The notes under the pieces are model-generated. The model worked only from the letters and a program-made list of their open reading frames with translations, was not told the origin of the DNA and did no database searches. Source: Acidimicrobiaceae bacterium (lineage in GTDB: Bacteria; Actinomycetota; Acidimicrobiia; Acidimicrobiales; RAAP-2). From it: 8,756 nt of DNA. The number at the start of each line of letters is the position of its first letter. Position 1 is the stretch's first letter. Both the position numbers and the translations under genes were made by a program. The stretch covers positions 1 to 8,756 of the forward strand of contig PLSY01000269.1 in assembly GCA_003164275.1 (NCBI GenBank). Reading direction: 5' to 3'. Positions 1 through 6,460 of the stretch are shown here, piece by piece.

Positions 1-239
1 TCAACGAGGCGTTCGCCGCCCAGGTCGTCCCGTCGGCCAAGGAGCTCGGCATCAGCTATGACAAGTTGAATGTGAAGGGCGGGGCCATCGCCCTCGGCCA
101 TCCCTTCGGACAGACCGGAGCGCGCATCATGACCACGCTGCTCAACGCGCTGGAGGATACCGGCAAGACCTTCGGCCTCGAGTCCATGTGCGTGGGTGGC
201 GGCCAGGGCATGGCCATGATCGTCGAGCGCCTCTCCTAG
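1..239 (+). CDS. Thiolase (acetyl-CoA C-acyltransferase), C-terminal part only
   Basis: This is the last 78 residues of a thiolase whose start lies before the window; the first whole codon is at base 3 and the stop is TAG at 237-239. Thiolases cleave 3-ketoacyl-CoA with CoA to give acetyl- or propionyl-CoA plus a shortened acyl-CoA, or run in reverse. All three C-terminal signatures are visible: NEAFA at the first residues, GGAIALGHP with the catalytic His at fragment residue 33, and CVGGGQG with the second catalytic Cys at residue 63. Family members are about 390 residues, so roughly four fifths are missing and the nucleophilic Cys region cannot be checked. It is the only gene here on the + strand and converges on the P450/ferredoxin array. 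The fragment does not separate a biosynthetic thiolase from a degradative one (FadA5/FadA6 type); the neighbours favour a degradative role, which is inference. Confidence 0.95.
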   Translation, partial: NEAFAAQVVPSAKELGISYDKLNVKGGAIALGHPFGQTGARIMTTLLNALEDTGKTFGLESMCVGGGQGMAMIVERLS

Positions 240-486
240 GAGGGTGCCCTGGCGGTTCACCGGTTCACCCGGCCGGTCAGCGGTCGGGCAGCTGGTCGCC
301 GCGGTTTCGGCACCGATCACGACGGCCAGGCATGGACGAACGAGGCCGGGTCATCGAGGTCGGCCCCGGCACGCCGACGAAGGTGGCATCGCGCCCGTAC
401 GTGTTTCCCCACCGCATCGGCCTTCTTTGGGAAGTGGTAAACCGTCCATCAGACTTGGCGCAGTTACACCAGACCCAGATCCTGCC
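240..486. other. Convergent intergenic region between thiolase and ferredoxin genes
   Basis: These 247 bases separate two genes whose 3' ends face each other. I see no convincing gene here. Reading frames that cross it on either strand have no recognisable motif and run on into the ferredoxin or thiolase in the wrong frame. I find no stem followed by a T-run on either strand, so no classical intrinsic terminator can be called. Weak dyads exist (GCCGGG with CCCGGC around 345-369, and CTTC with GAAG at 422-434). A tandem 8-base repeat at 253-268 is listed separately. Bases about 426-476 are visibly less GC-rich than the flanks, fitting non-coding DNA. Confidence 0.7.
253..268. repeat. Tandem 8-base direct repeat CGGTTCAC x2
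   Basis: CGGTTCAC occurs twice back to back at 253-260 and 261-268, starting 14 bases after the thiolase stop codon. It is only two units, so it may be chance or replication slippage. No function is implied. Confidence 0.6.
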
Positions 487-684
487 TCAGTCGGGGACCT
501 CACCGATGGCGTACTCAGGGCAGTTGGCCACGGCCAGGCGGGCCTTGTCCTCCAGCTCGGGGGGAACGGTCCCGTCCCCGACCACAGAAGCCAGCCCATA
601 GTCGTCGACATCGAACAGCTCGGGGGCGAGGCCGTAGCAGCGGGCATGCCCCTGGCACTTGTCGGGGTCGACGGCGATCCTCAT
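487..684 (-). CDS. Small single-cluster ferredoxin, P450 redox partner
   Basis: This 65-residue acidic ferredoxin should carry single electrons to the P450 encoded just before it. The cluster-binding pattern is C10-x2-H13-x2-C16 ... C55-P56, so the usual second cysteine is His. That CxxHxxC-Xn-CP form is known from mycobacterial P450-associated ferredoxins. It suggests a [3Fe-4S] cluster, or a [4Fe-4S] cluster with an unusual ligand; which one is inference. The ATG at 682-684 was chosen because it overlaps the P450 stop in an ATGA (681-684), giving the normal 60-70 residue family length; GGTGG lies 7 bases upstream of it. Longer in-frame starts would run back through the P450 gene and add a low-complexity Gly/Arg/Pro segment without family resemblance. 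Translational coupling should tie its level to the P450. No ferredoxin reductase gene is in the window. Confidence 0.94.
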   Translation of the reverse strand: MRIAVDPDKCQGHARCYGLAPELFDVDDYGLASVVGDGTVPPELEDKARLAVANCPEYAIGEVPD

Positions 685-1901
685 CCGAAGACCACCGGCA
701 GCTGGCGGGGACCTCGGACCTGGCCTCCCGCCCATGTCACCTCGGCCCCCTCGGCCAAGGAGAAGTCGGGAATGCGACGGAGCCACTCCTCGAGTGCCAC
801 GCGGAGTTCCATGCGGGCAAGGTTCGATCCCGCGCAGCGGTGGATCCCCGAGCCGAAGGCCACATGTCGGTTGAGCTGGCGGTCGAGCACCACCTCATCG
901 GGCCGGTCGAAGGCCTCCGGGTCCCGGTTGGCGGCGGGGAAGTTCATGAGCACCCTGTCCCCGGCCCGCATCGGGCAGCCATCGAACTCGATGTCCTCGG
1001 TGACCACCCTGGCCATGGTCACGGGCGAGTACGCCCGGAGCAGCTCCTCGATGGCCAGGGGCATGGCCTCGGGGTCCGTGGCCAACCGGACCCGGTCCTC
1101 GGGATGGGTGGCCAGGTGCCAGAGGGAGGACCCGATGGCGCTCCAGGTGGTGTCGACGCCGGCTATGAGGACGAGGGCGGCCACACCGAGCACGACGCCG
1201 TCCTCCACCGGGGCCCCGTCGACGTCGCTGTGGATGAGGCCACTCAAGAGATCGTCGCCCGGGTCGACCTTTCGCTTCGCCACCTCGGCCATGAAGTAGC
1301 CGATCACCCCCTCGATCCCCTTCTGGCGACGAGGTGGATCGTCGGCGAACTCCAAGACGTCCCGGACCCAGGACGTGAAGGTGTCGGACAGCTCGGACGG
1401 CACACCGAGTATCGAGGCGATCACTCGCACGGGTATCTGCTGGGCGTACTCGCGGGCTGCGTCAGCCGATCCCTGCGCCACCAGGCCGTCGACCAGCTCG
1501 GCGCACAGAGCCCGGGTCATCGGCTCGTAGCCCTCCACCCGCCGATGGGAGAACCAGGGCAGCAACAGCCTCCGCGTCCAGGTGTGGACGGGCGGGTCCG
1601 ACGAGATCGGAGGGAGCCCATACTGGAGGACGGGGTCGTCCCGCCTCGCATCCTCGAAGGGGATCACTGCCACCTCGGTCGAGCTGAAGTGCTCGATGTC
1701 GTGGGCCAGGTCGACCACATCGTCGTAGCGGGTGGGGAGCCACGTGCTCCCCCGGCGGTCGGTGTGGGCCACAGGGCAGGCCTTCCGCAGCTCGTCCCAG
1801 ATGGTGAACGGGTCGTCCACATAGGCCGGGTCGAGCACGTCGAAGTCGGTCGCCCAGTCGCCGACTGCGGTGCCATTGGTCGTAGCGGGAACATCGCTCA
1901 T
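681..1901 (-). CDS. Cytochrome P450 monooxygenase
   Basis: This 406-residue soluble bacterial P450 uses O2 and two electrons to hydroxylate a substrate. Visible motifs, numbered from the chosen start: C-helix HxxxR (H106-R110), I-helix AGVDTT 247-252 with the acid-alcohol pair D250/T251, K-helix ExxR (E286-R289), and the heme loop FGSGIHRC with the thiolate ligand C356. Length and motif spacing are normal, so it looks intact. I chose the ATG at 1901 because GAGG sits 6 bases upstream (1908-1911). An in-frame ATG at 1955 would add 18 residues without such a site. The ferredoxin follows by a 4-base overlap, and a 109-base gap separates it from the ligase upstream. The C-terminal VRGPRQLP stretch and neighbouring ligases resemble terpenoid or steroid P450 settings, but I cannot assign a CYP family, and the substrate is unknown. 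Confidence 0.97.
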   Translation of the reverse strand: MSDVPATTNGTAVGDWATDFDVLDPAYVDDPFTIWDELRKACPVAHTDRRGSTWLPTRYDDVVDLAHDIEHFSSTEVAVIPFEDARRDDPVLQYGLPPISSDPPVHTWTRRLLLPWFSHRRVEGYEPMTRALCAELVDGLVAQGSADAAREYAQQIPVRVIASILGVPSELSDTFTSWVRDVLEFADDPPRRQKGIEGVIGYFMAEVAKRKVDPGDDLLSGLIHSDVDGAPVEDGVVLGVAALVLIAGVDTTWSAIGSSLWHLATHPEDRVRLATDPEAMPLAIEELLRAYSPVTMARVVTEDIEFDGCPMRAGDRVLMNFPAANRDPEAFDRPDEVVLDRQLNRHVAFGSGIHRCAGSNLARMELRVALEEWLRRIPDFSLAEGAEVTWAGGQVRGPRQLPVVFG

Positions 1902-1907
1902 CAGGTG

Positions 1908-1911
1908 CCTC
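1908..1911 (-). promoter_or_regulatory. Ribosome binding site of the P450 gene
   Basis: GAGG on the - strand, 6 bases before the ATG at 1899-1901. It decides the start against the in-frame ATG at 1955. It is one of the two clearest Shine-Dalgarno sequences in the array. Confidence 0.6.
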
Positions 1912-1925
1912 GAAGGGGTTTCGGC

Positions 1926-1940
1926 GCCGGTTCGTCCGGC
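1926..1940 (-). other. Short GC hairpin before the P450 gene
   Basis: GCCGG and CCGGC form a perfect 5-bp stem around a 5-base loop (1931-1935) in the 109-base gap between ligase and P450, 24 bases upstream of the P450 start. No T-run follows on either strand, so it is not called a terminator. A stem of this size is easily found by chance in DNA this rich in G and C. Confidence 0.25.
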
Positions 1941-1972
1941 CCCCCATCCTGGCATGCACCCCGACTGCTGTT

Positions 1973-1996
1973 TGACCGAGCCGCTTCATGCGGTCA
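1973..1996. promoter_or_regulatory. Spaced inverted repeat TGACCG-N12-CGGTCA, possible operator
   Basis: Perfect 6-bp arms at 1973-1978 and 1991-1996 flank 12 bases, in the gap before the P450 gene. The place suits a regulator of a P450-ferredoxin sub-transcript, and the arm/spacer layout suits a dimeric DNA-binding protein. No promoter boxes could be assigned with confidence. One such dyad may be chance. Confidence 0.25.
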
Positions 1997-2010
1997 CGGT
2001 GCCCTCGCCG

Positions 2011-3606
2011 CTAGGGCCGGGGCTGGAACCGGGAGCGAAGCTCGTGCTTTGGGATCTTGCCGGCCGGGTTGCGCGGCACCGCCTCTACGATCTCCAGCTG
2101 CTCGGGTATGGCCTGTACCCGCAGGCCGCGCTCCTTCAAGAACTCGACCATCTCGTCGAACGTGAGTGTCTCGCCCACCTGTGTGGCGACGACGGCGCAC
2201 GCTCGCTCACCCGTCCTCGGGTCGGGTAGGCCGATGACGGCGACGTCGGCCACGGCCGGATGGGTGTAGAGCAGGTCCTCCACCTCCCTCGCCGAGATGT
2301 TCTCGCCGTGGCGGATGATCACGTCCTTCAGTCGCCCGGTGACCGTCAGGTAGCCCTCGGCATCCAGCATCCCTAGGTCGCCGGAGCGGAAGTAGCCCTC
2401 CTCGTCGAAGGCCTCGGCATCGAGCGAGGAGTCGAGATAGCCCTTGATGACCTGGGGACCCTTGATGCGTATCTCCCCCTCCTCTCCGGCACCGGCCCTC
2501 TTGCCCTCGGAGGTCACGATGAGCAGTTCGACGCCCGGGCCGGGGCGCCCCTCGGTGGTGGAGAGCTTCTCGTCGGTGTCCTTGGTGCTGCCCATGACCA
2601 CGATCGGCGCCTCGGTCAGCCCGTAGCCCGAGATGATGCCTGCTCCCCCGATCTCGGCCTTCATGTCGAAGAACAGCTGTGGGGGCTTCGGCGCCCCCCC
2701 GCCCGGGAAGGACCGGATGGACGGAAAGAGGGGGCCGCCCTCATGGGCCCTCTGGGCCGCCAGGTAGGCCAGGTGGAACGGGGTGGCCGATCCGGCCAGG
2801 GTGACATTGTTGGCGGCCAGAAACTTGGGTGAGCTCTTCGGATCGAAGGCCTCGGTGGTCAGGAGCCGGCACCCCGTGATGAGGGCCGTCATGAGCCAAC
2901 CGATGCCACCGATGTGGGTGAACGGGAACACCAGGGCGGTCACGTCGTCCGCCGTCATGTCGAGGGACTCGGCCATGACCAGGGCCGAGGCCATCACCGT
3001 CAAGTCGGTGTGGGGCGCCCCTTTCGGGTCCGCCGTCGTTCCCGACGTGTAGAAGACCCAGCGGATGGGGGCTTCATCGGCCCGGGTCGGGTCGGCCTCG
3101 ACCGGGGGCAGCCCGGCCGGGTCTCCGTCGGGGAGGCTCCGGTCGACGACCAGGACCGAGAGCCCATCTCTGCCGGCCGCGATCTCCCGGGCCATGACCT
3201 CGAAGTCGAAGCCACGGAAGACGGTGGGCACGGCGAGGAGCGAGGCCTCGCTCTGGGCGGTGATGAAGGACACCTCCCGGCCCCGGTAGATGGGGATGAG
3301 GGGGTTCTGCCTGGCCCCGAGCCGGGCCAGGGCGCCGACCAGGACGAGCGACTCGTTCCAGGTCGGAAGCTCCCAGCTGACGCCGGTTCCCGCCGTCACG
3401 CCGTACTCGGAGTGGAGCCCGGCGGCCGCCCGGAGACAGGCCTTCCGGTAGGCGGCGAAGGTCAGCTCGTGGCCGGTGTCCTCGTGGGCCAGCAGAGCGT
3501 CCGGGGTCAGGTCGGCCCGGTGCTCGATGAGCCCCCAGAGGGTCGGCTCGCCGATCCAACCCCTCACCTCGGTGCGCTGTCGGACCTGGTCGATGAAGTC
3601 GCTCAT
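2011..3606 (-). CDS. AMP-forming acyl-CoA ligase (AliA/FadK-like branch)
   Basis: This 531-residue enzyme of the ANL superfamily adenylates a carboxylic acid with ATP and then forms its CoA thioester. Motifs in order: P-loop YTSGTTADPKG 186-196, YGLTEAP 328-334, YFRSGD 405-410, hinge GRLKD 424-428, and NPAGKIPKHEL with catalytic K517. Two points differ from the other two ligases here. The P-loop has TADPKG instead of TG-x-PKG, and the A8 region reads HGENISAREVEDLL instead of GG(F/Y)NVYPAE. The ENIS-x-REVE form recalls cyclohexanecarboxylate-CoA ligase (AliA) and short-chain FadK-type enzymes; this is from memory and not tested. The ATG at 3604-3606 overlaps the stop of the upstream ligase as ATGA, so translation is probably coupled; only GGGG very close to the ATG resembles a binding site. 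A cyclic carboxylic acid is a reasonable guess for the substrate. Confidence 0.95.
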   Translation of the reverse strand: MSDFIDQVRQRTEVRGWIGEPTLWGLIEHRADLTPDALLAHEDTGHELTFAAYRKACLRAAAGLHSEYGVTAGTGVSWELPTWNESLVLVGALARLGARQNPLIPIYRGREVSFITAQSEASLLAVPTVFRGFDFEVMAREIAAGRDGLSVLVVDRSLPDGDPAGLPPVEADPTRADEAPIRWVFYTSGTTADPKGAPHTDLTVMASALVMAESLDMTADDVTALVFPFTHIGGIGWLMTALITGCRLLTTEAFDPKSSPKFLAANNVTLAGSATPFHLAYLAAQRAHEGGPLFPSIRSFPGGGAPKPPQLFFDMKAEIGGAGIISGYGLTEAPIVVMGSTKDTDEKLSTTEGRPGPGVELLIVTSEGKRAGAGEEGEIRIKGPQVIKGYLDSSLDAEAFDEEGYFRSGDLGMLDAEGYLTVTGRLKDVIIRHGENISAREVEDLLYTHPAVADVAVIGLPDPRTGERACAVVATQVGETLTFDEMVEFLKERGLRVQAIPEQLEIVEAVPRNPAGKIPKHELRSRFQPRP

Positions 3607-5261
3607 GAGCCCCGACCCGATTGTCTTGCCATGACTACTCCCTTGCGCTGGAGCGCCAGCTTCGCCACATCATCGGCCAAGGCGCGCTTGTCCACTTTCA
3701 TCATCGAGGTCAGTGGCAGGGCGTCGACCACGACCACGCAGTCGGGCGCCTTGTAGTCGGCCAGCTCTGACCGGGCCGCCGCCTGGAGCTGGTCGAAGAG
3801 CTCGTTGCCCACAAAGCGCGATCCCTCCTCGGGGACGACCACGGCAACGCCGATCTCGCCGAGCACCGGGTCGGGAGCACCGAGCACCGCCACCTGGCTG
3901 ATACCCGGCTGGGTCGACAGCACGCCCTCCACCTCGGCCGGATAGACGTTGTACCCGCCCCTGATGTAGAGCTCGTTGGCCCGACCGACGAGATGCAGGC
4001 AGCCCTCGTCGTCGTCCACGTACCCGAAGTCTCCCGTGGTCAGCCATCCGTCCTCGGCCAGCACGGCGCGAGTGGCCGCCTCGTCGTAGGTCACCCCGGC
4101 CGCCCCTGGGCCCGACAAGGGCCCGCCCCAGTAGCCACACATGACGGCATCCGAGCGAAGGCACACCCGGCCGACCTCGCCGGAGGGCAGTGGATGTCCA
4201 CTCTCATCGACGATGGACAACGTCACGCCGGGAACCGGTCGCCCAACCGTCATGGCCACCACCTCGTCCCGGTCCCCCGGGACGGTGCCGGTCCCGAGCG
4301 AGGCCTCGGTCGACGTGTAGCGAACGACGACCGGGGCACCGAAGCGCTCTCTCATGGCCGCGATGAGCTCGGCCGGGACCCGGGAGGCGCCGGTGCCGGT
4401 TATCCGTAGCGTCGAGATCTCCGCCGTCTCCAAGTCGGGATGGGCGAGCACCAGGGCCCACTGGGTGGGCACCCCCTGGCCGACGGTGATCCGCTCTGAG
4501 GCCATGATCCTGATGGCGTCGGCCGCCCGCCAGGGGGTCGGCGTGATCACCGTCGTCACCCCGTGGGCTACCTCGTCCCATGTCCTGGTCATCGAGCCCA
4601 CGTGGGCGAAGGGCAACGGGGAGAGCCGCCGGTCGCCGGGCTCAGAGAGGACATCGGTGCCCGCCGCCACCGCAGCCAGGCGGGCGTGGTCGAAGACCGC
4701 CCCCTTCGGCAACCCGGTGGTGCCGCTCGTCCACACCACGGCCACCGGGTCGCTTCGAGCCAGCGTCGGCCACGAGGGCGGTGGCGGACCGCCCATGGCC
4801 GCCCGGGCCACAGATCGCTTGATCACCGTGCCCGTCGGGCCGTCCATCAGGGGAGCGCCATCCTCCACGATGGTCACGACGGGCCGGGTTCGCTCGAGGA
4901 TGGACCGCTTCTCGGGCTCCCCGAGCCGCAAGTTGATGCCCGAGGTGACGGCCCCGAGCCTTGTCACCGCGGCGTAGCAGACCATGTAGTCGATGGAGCT
5001 CGGCAGCACGATGCAGACGACCGTGCCCGGCCCGACACCGTGGCTTTGGAGCAGGCCGGCCACACCGTCGGCCGAGCGGTCCCACTGGGCAAAGGTCATG
5101 GCCCGACGAGGTGTGTCGTCGGTGGCAGGCTCGACGTAGGCCTCGATGTCTGCGTTGGCCGAGGCGGCAGCGCGGAGCACCTCCACCACCGTTTGGAAAT
5201 CCCCCTCGATCTGACGCACCGTCATAGCCGCGGAGACTGTAACAGCACTGCCCATGGGCAT
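3603..5261 (-). CDS. AMP-forming acyl-CoA ligase (FadD-type) with altered hinge and A10 motifs
   Basis: This ANL-superfamily ligase, 552 residues from the longest start, makes acyl-CoA from a carboxylic acid, ATP and CoA. Motifs: P-loop WTSGTTGLPKG 177-187, YTSTEAS 315-321, WLTTGD 406-411, hinge segment GRANE 426-430 followed by GGYNVYPAE, and the C-terminal lysine K522 within LTSMMKVDKRAL. Two positions are unusual. The hinge residue, normally Asp or Lys, is Asn429, and the residue before the catalytic lysine, usually Gly, is Met. The fold looks complete. The start is uncertain: ATGs at 5261, 5255 and 5225 are all in frame and none has a clear Shine-Dalgarno sequence; 5225 gives MTVRQIEGDF, a plausible N terminus. 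A 7-bp hairpin abuts the 5261 ATG. It lies 27 bases after the dehydrogenase gene and overlaps the next ligase by 4 bases, so all three are probably co-transcribed. Substrate unknown. Confidence 0.94.
   Translation of the reverse strand: MPMGSAVTVSAAMTVRQIEGDFQTVVEVLRAAASANADIEAYVEPATDDTPRRAMTFAQWDRSADGVAGLLQSHGVGPGTVVCIVLPSSIDYMVCYAAVTRLGAVTSGINLRLGEPEKRSILERTRPVVTIVEDGAPLMDGPTGTVIKRSVARAAMGGPPPPSWPTLARSDPVAVVWTSGTTGLPKGAVFDHARLAAVAAGTDVLSEPGDRRLSPLPFAHVGSMTRTWDEVAHGVTTVITPTPWRAADAIRIMASERITVGQGVPTQWALVLAHPDLETAEISTLRITGTGASRVPAELIAAMRERFGAPVVVRYTSTEASLGTGTVPGDRDEVVAMTVGRPVPGVTLSIVDESGHPLPSGEVGRVCLRSDAVMCGYWGGPLSGPGAAGVTYDEAATRAVLAEDGWLTTGDFGYVDDDEGCLHLVGRANELYIRGGYNVYPAEVEGVLSTQPGISQVAVLGAPDPVLGEIGVAVVVPEEGSRFVGNELFDQLQAAARSELADYKAPDCVVVVDALPLTSMMKVDKRALADDVAKLALQRKGVVMARQSGRGS
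5249..5260. repeat. 12-bp perfect palindrome spanning the ligase start codons
   Basis: TGCCCATGGGCA is its own reverse complement and covers the ATG at 5253-5255 and most of the ATG at 5259-5261 on the - strand. It may only reflect the codons for the Pro-Met-Gly that it encodes. Confidence 0.35.
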
Positions 5262-5278
5262 CCCGGGCCACGCCCGGG
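5262..5278 (-). other. 7-bp perfect hairpin abutting the ligase start
   Basis: CCCGGGC and GCCCGGG pair perfectly around a 3-base loop, filling most of the 27-base junction between the dehydrogenase stop and the ligase ATG at 5261. There is no T-run, so it is not a classical terminator. In the mRNA it would occupy exactly the place where a Shine-Dalgarno sequence belongs, which could lower or couple translation of the ligase. This role is inference. Confidence 0.4.
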
Positions 5279-5288
5279 TTCCACCGTC

Positions 5289-6395
5289 TCAGAACGTGAG
5301 GACCCCTCGGGCCAGTTTCCCTTGCTCCATGTCCTCCACGATCTGGCGGAACCCGTCGAGGGGCAGTTGCTCGGTGACCAGCTCATCGAGGAGCAGCTGG
5401 CCCGACAGGTACAAGTCGACCATCAAGGGAATGTCGTGCTGCGGCCGGGAGGAGCCGTAGCGGCAGCCCATCAGGCCGCGATCGACGTAGGCCAAGGCGT
5501 TCACGTCCACCAGGATCTCCGTCCCCTGGGGTGGGATGCCGATGGCCATGGCGTTGCCACCCCAGTCGAGGACGTCCAGGGCGTTGCGAAGGACGATCGG
5601 GTCGCCCACGCAGTCAAAGGCCCAGTTCACTCCCCCGGTCCAACCGAGGGCCCCCGACACCCGCCCGGGCGACGGGGGCACGATGTCCCGGATGGCCTCG
5701 ACCGGGTCGGTGACCGAGGAGTCGATGAAGTGGGTGGCCCCGAATCGGCGGGCCAGGCCCTCCTTCGACGCCAGGATGTCGACGGCGATGATCCTGCTGG
5801 CCCCGGCGATCCGCAGTCCCTGAATGGCGTTCAGCCCCACGCCTCCGGCACCGAACACGACAGCCGTCTCCCCCGCTTGGACCTTCGCCCGGTTGAGGAC
5901 CGAGCCGACGCCGGTCAGCACCCCGCAGCCGATCAGACACGCCGATGTCATGGGGACGTCCTTTGAGATCTTGACCGCCTGGACCTCTTTCACCACGGTC
6001 AGCTCGGTGAACACCGAGGTGCCGGCGAAGTTGGAAGCCGGCCGCCCCTCATAGGTGAAGGGCTGGGTGACGTTGCTCAGGGTCTTGAGGCACCAGGTCG
6101 GATGGCCGGTGCTGCAGGCGCGGCACAGCCCACAGCTGGCCAGGGTGGCGATGACCACGTGGTCGCCGACCTCGACAGAGGTGACCTCTGACCCCACGGC
6201 CTCGACCACACCTGCCCCCTCATGGCCGAGCACGGACGGGGACTTCCACGGAATCGTCCCGTTGAGCACCGACAGGTCACTGTGGCAGACGCCGGCCGCC
6301 CCTATGGCCACCCTCACGTCGGTGGGCCCCGGCGCGCGCACCTCCAGTTGGTCGGTCACCCCCGCTCCGTCGCCGGTATAGACGATTCCCCGCAT
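5289..6395 (-). CDS. Zinc-dependent medium-chain alcohol dehydrogenase, NAD-type
   Basis: This 368-residue cytosolic MDR dehydrogenase interconverts an alcohol with an aldehyde or ketone. Catalytic zinc ligands are visible as C37 (GVCHSD), H58-E59 in the GHExxG signature, and C157. The structural zinc site is complete: C88-x2-C91-x2-C94-x7-C102. The Rossmann motif GAGGVG 182-187 with D206 after the second strand points to NAD rather than NADP. I chose the ATG at 6395 because AGGGAG lies 7 bases upstream; the in-frame ATG at 6446 adds 17 residues without family resemblance. It follows a 97-base gap holding two dyads and precedes the next ligase by 27 bases. It may oxidise the alcohol made by the P450 so that a ligase can activate the acid, but an aldehyde dehydrogenase would then also be needed and none is present here. 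Confidence 0.96.
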   Translation of the reverse strand: MRGIVYTGDGAGVTDQLEVRAPGPTDVRVAIGAAGVCHSDLSVLNGTIPWKSPSVLGHEGAGVVEAVGSEVTSVEVGDHVVIATLASCGLCRACSTGHPTWCLKTLSNVTQPFTYEGRPASNFAGTSVFTELTVVKEVQAVKISKDVPMTSACLIGCGVLTGVGSVLNRAKVQAGETAVVFGAGGVGLNAIQGLRIAGASRIIAVDILASKEGLARRFGATHFIDSSVTDPVEAIRDIVPPSPGRVSGALGWTGGVNWAFDCVGDPIVLRNALDVLDWGGNAMAIGIPPQGTEILVDVNALAYVDRGLMGCRYGSSRPQHDIPLMVDLYLSGQLLLDELVTEQLPLDGFRQIVEDMEQGKLARGVLTF

Positions 6396-6402
6396 GACTC
6401 TG

Positions 6403-6408
6403 CTCCCT
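6403..6408 (-). promoter_or_regulatory. Ribosome binding site of the alcohol dehydrogenase gene
   Basis: AGGGAG on the - strand, 7 bases before the ATG at 6393-6395. It is the strongest Shine-Dalgarno match in the array and fixes the start 17 codons inside the longest open frame. Confidence 0.65.
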
Positions 6409-6430
6409 GTTCGCTCGTGGTCGACTGTCG

Positions 6431-6447
6431 CTTGCCGTGACGGCAAG
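6431..6447. promoter_or_regulatory. 17-bp perfect palindrome, candidate operator or hairpin
   Basis: CTTGCCGT and ACGGCAAG are perfect 8-bp arms around a single central G (6439). The site sits in the widest gap but one of the array, 35 bases upstream of the dehydrogenase ATG. Length, odd centre and place are what a TetR-family dimer operator often looks like. As RNA it would form a 7-bp stem with a 3-base loop but has no T-run after it. It does not match the KstR or KstR2 steroid operators as I remember them (KstR2 has CAAG before CTTG, the opposite order). No regulator gene is in the window. Confidence 0.4.
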
Positions 6448-6460
6448 GGCTCCCAGATTC

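Noticed and set aside
351..786. Longer - strand frames around the ferredoxin
   Set aside because: One is a different frame without motifs (351-647). The other (to 786) is the ferredoxin frame extended back through the P450 gene. The ATGA-coupled start at 684 gives the family length.
244..1299. 351-codon open frame on the + strand covering the convergent gap
   Set aside because: It starts just after the thiolase stop, lacks motifs, and lies antisense to the ferredoxin and P450 genes over most of its length.
1902..1955. 18-residue N-terminal extension of the P450
   Set aside because: The ATG at 1901 has a well placed GAGG. The extension has no resemblance to P450 N termini and covers the hairpin at 1926-1940.
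840..2165. 441-codon open frame on the + strand opposite the P450 and the end of a ligase
   Set aside because: The - strand carries the intact P450 with all family motifs. The + frame gives a His/Gly/Arg-rich product without motifs, as expected for antisense frames in GC-rich genes.
2011..5261. The two adjacent ligase genes as a recent tandem duplication
   Set aside because: P-loop, hinge and C-terminal motifs differ too much, and DNA-level similarity is not apparent.
5262..5278. Intrinsic terminator between dehydrogenase and ligase
   Set aside because: The stem is good but no T-run follows on the - strand, and the next gene starts immediately.
4563..5966. 467-codon open frame on the + strand
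   Set aside because: It runs across the junction of two real - strand genes (ligase and dehydrogenase) and has no recognisable domain.
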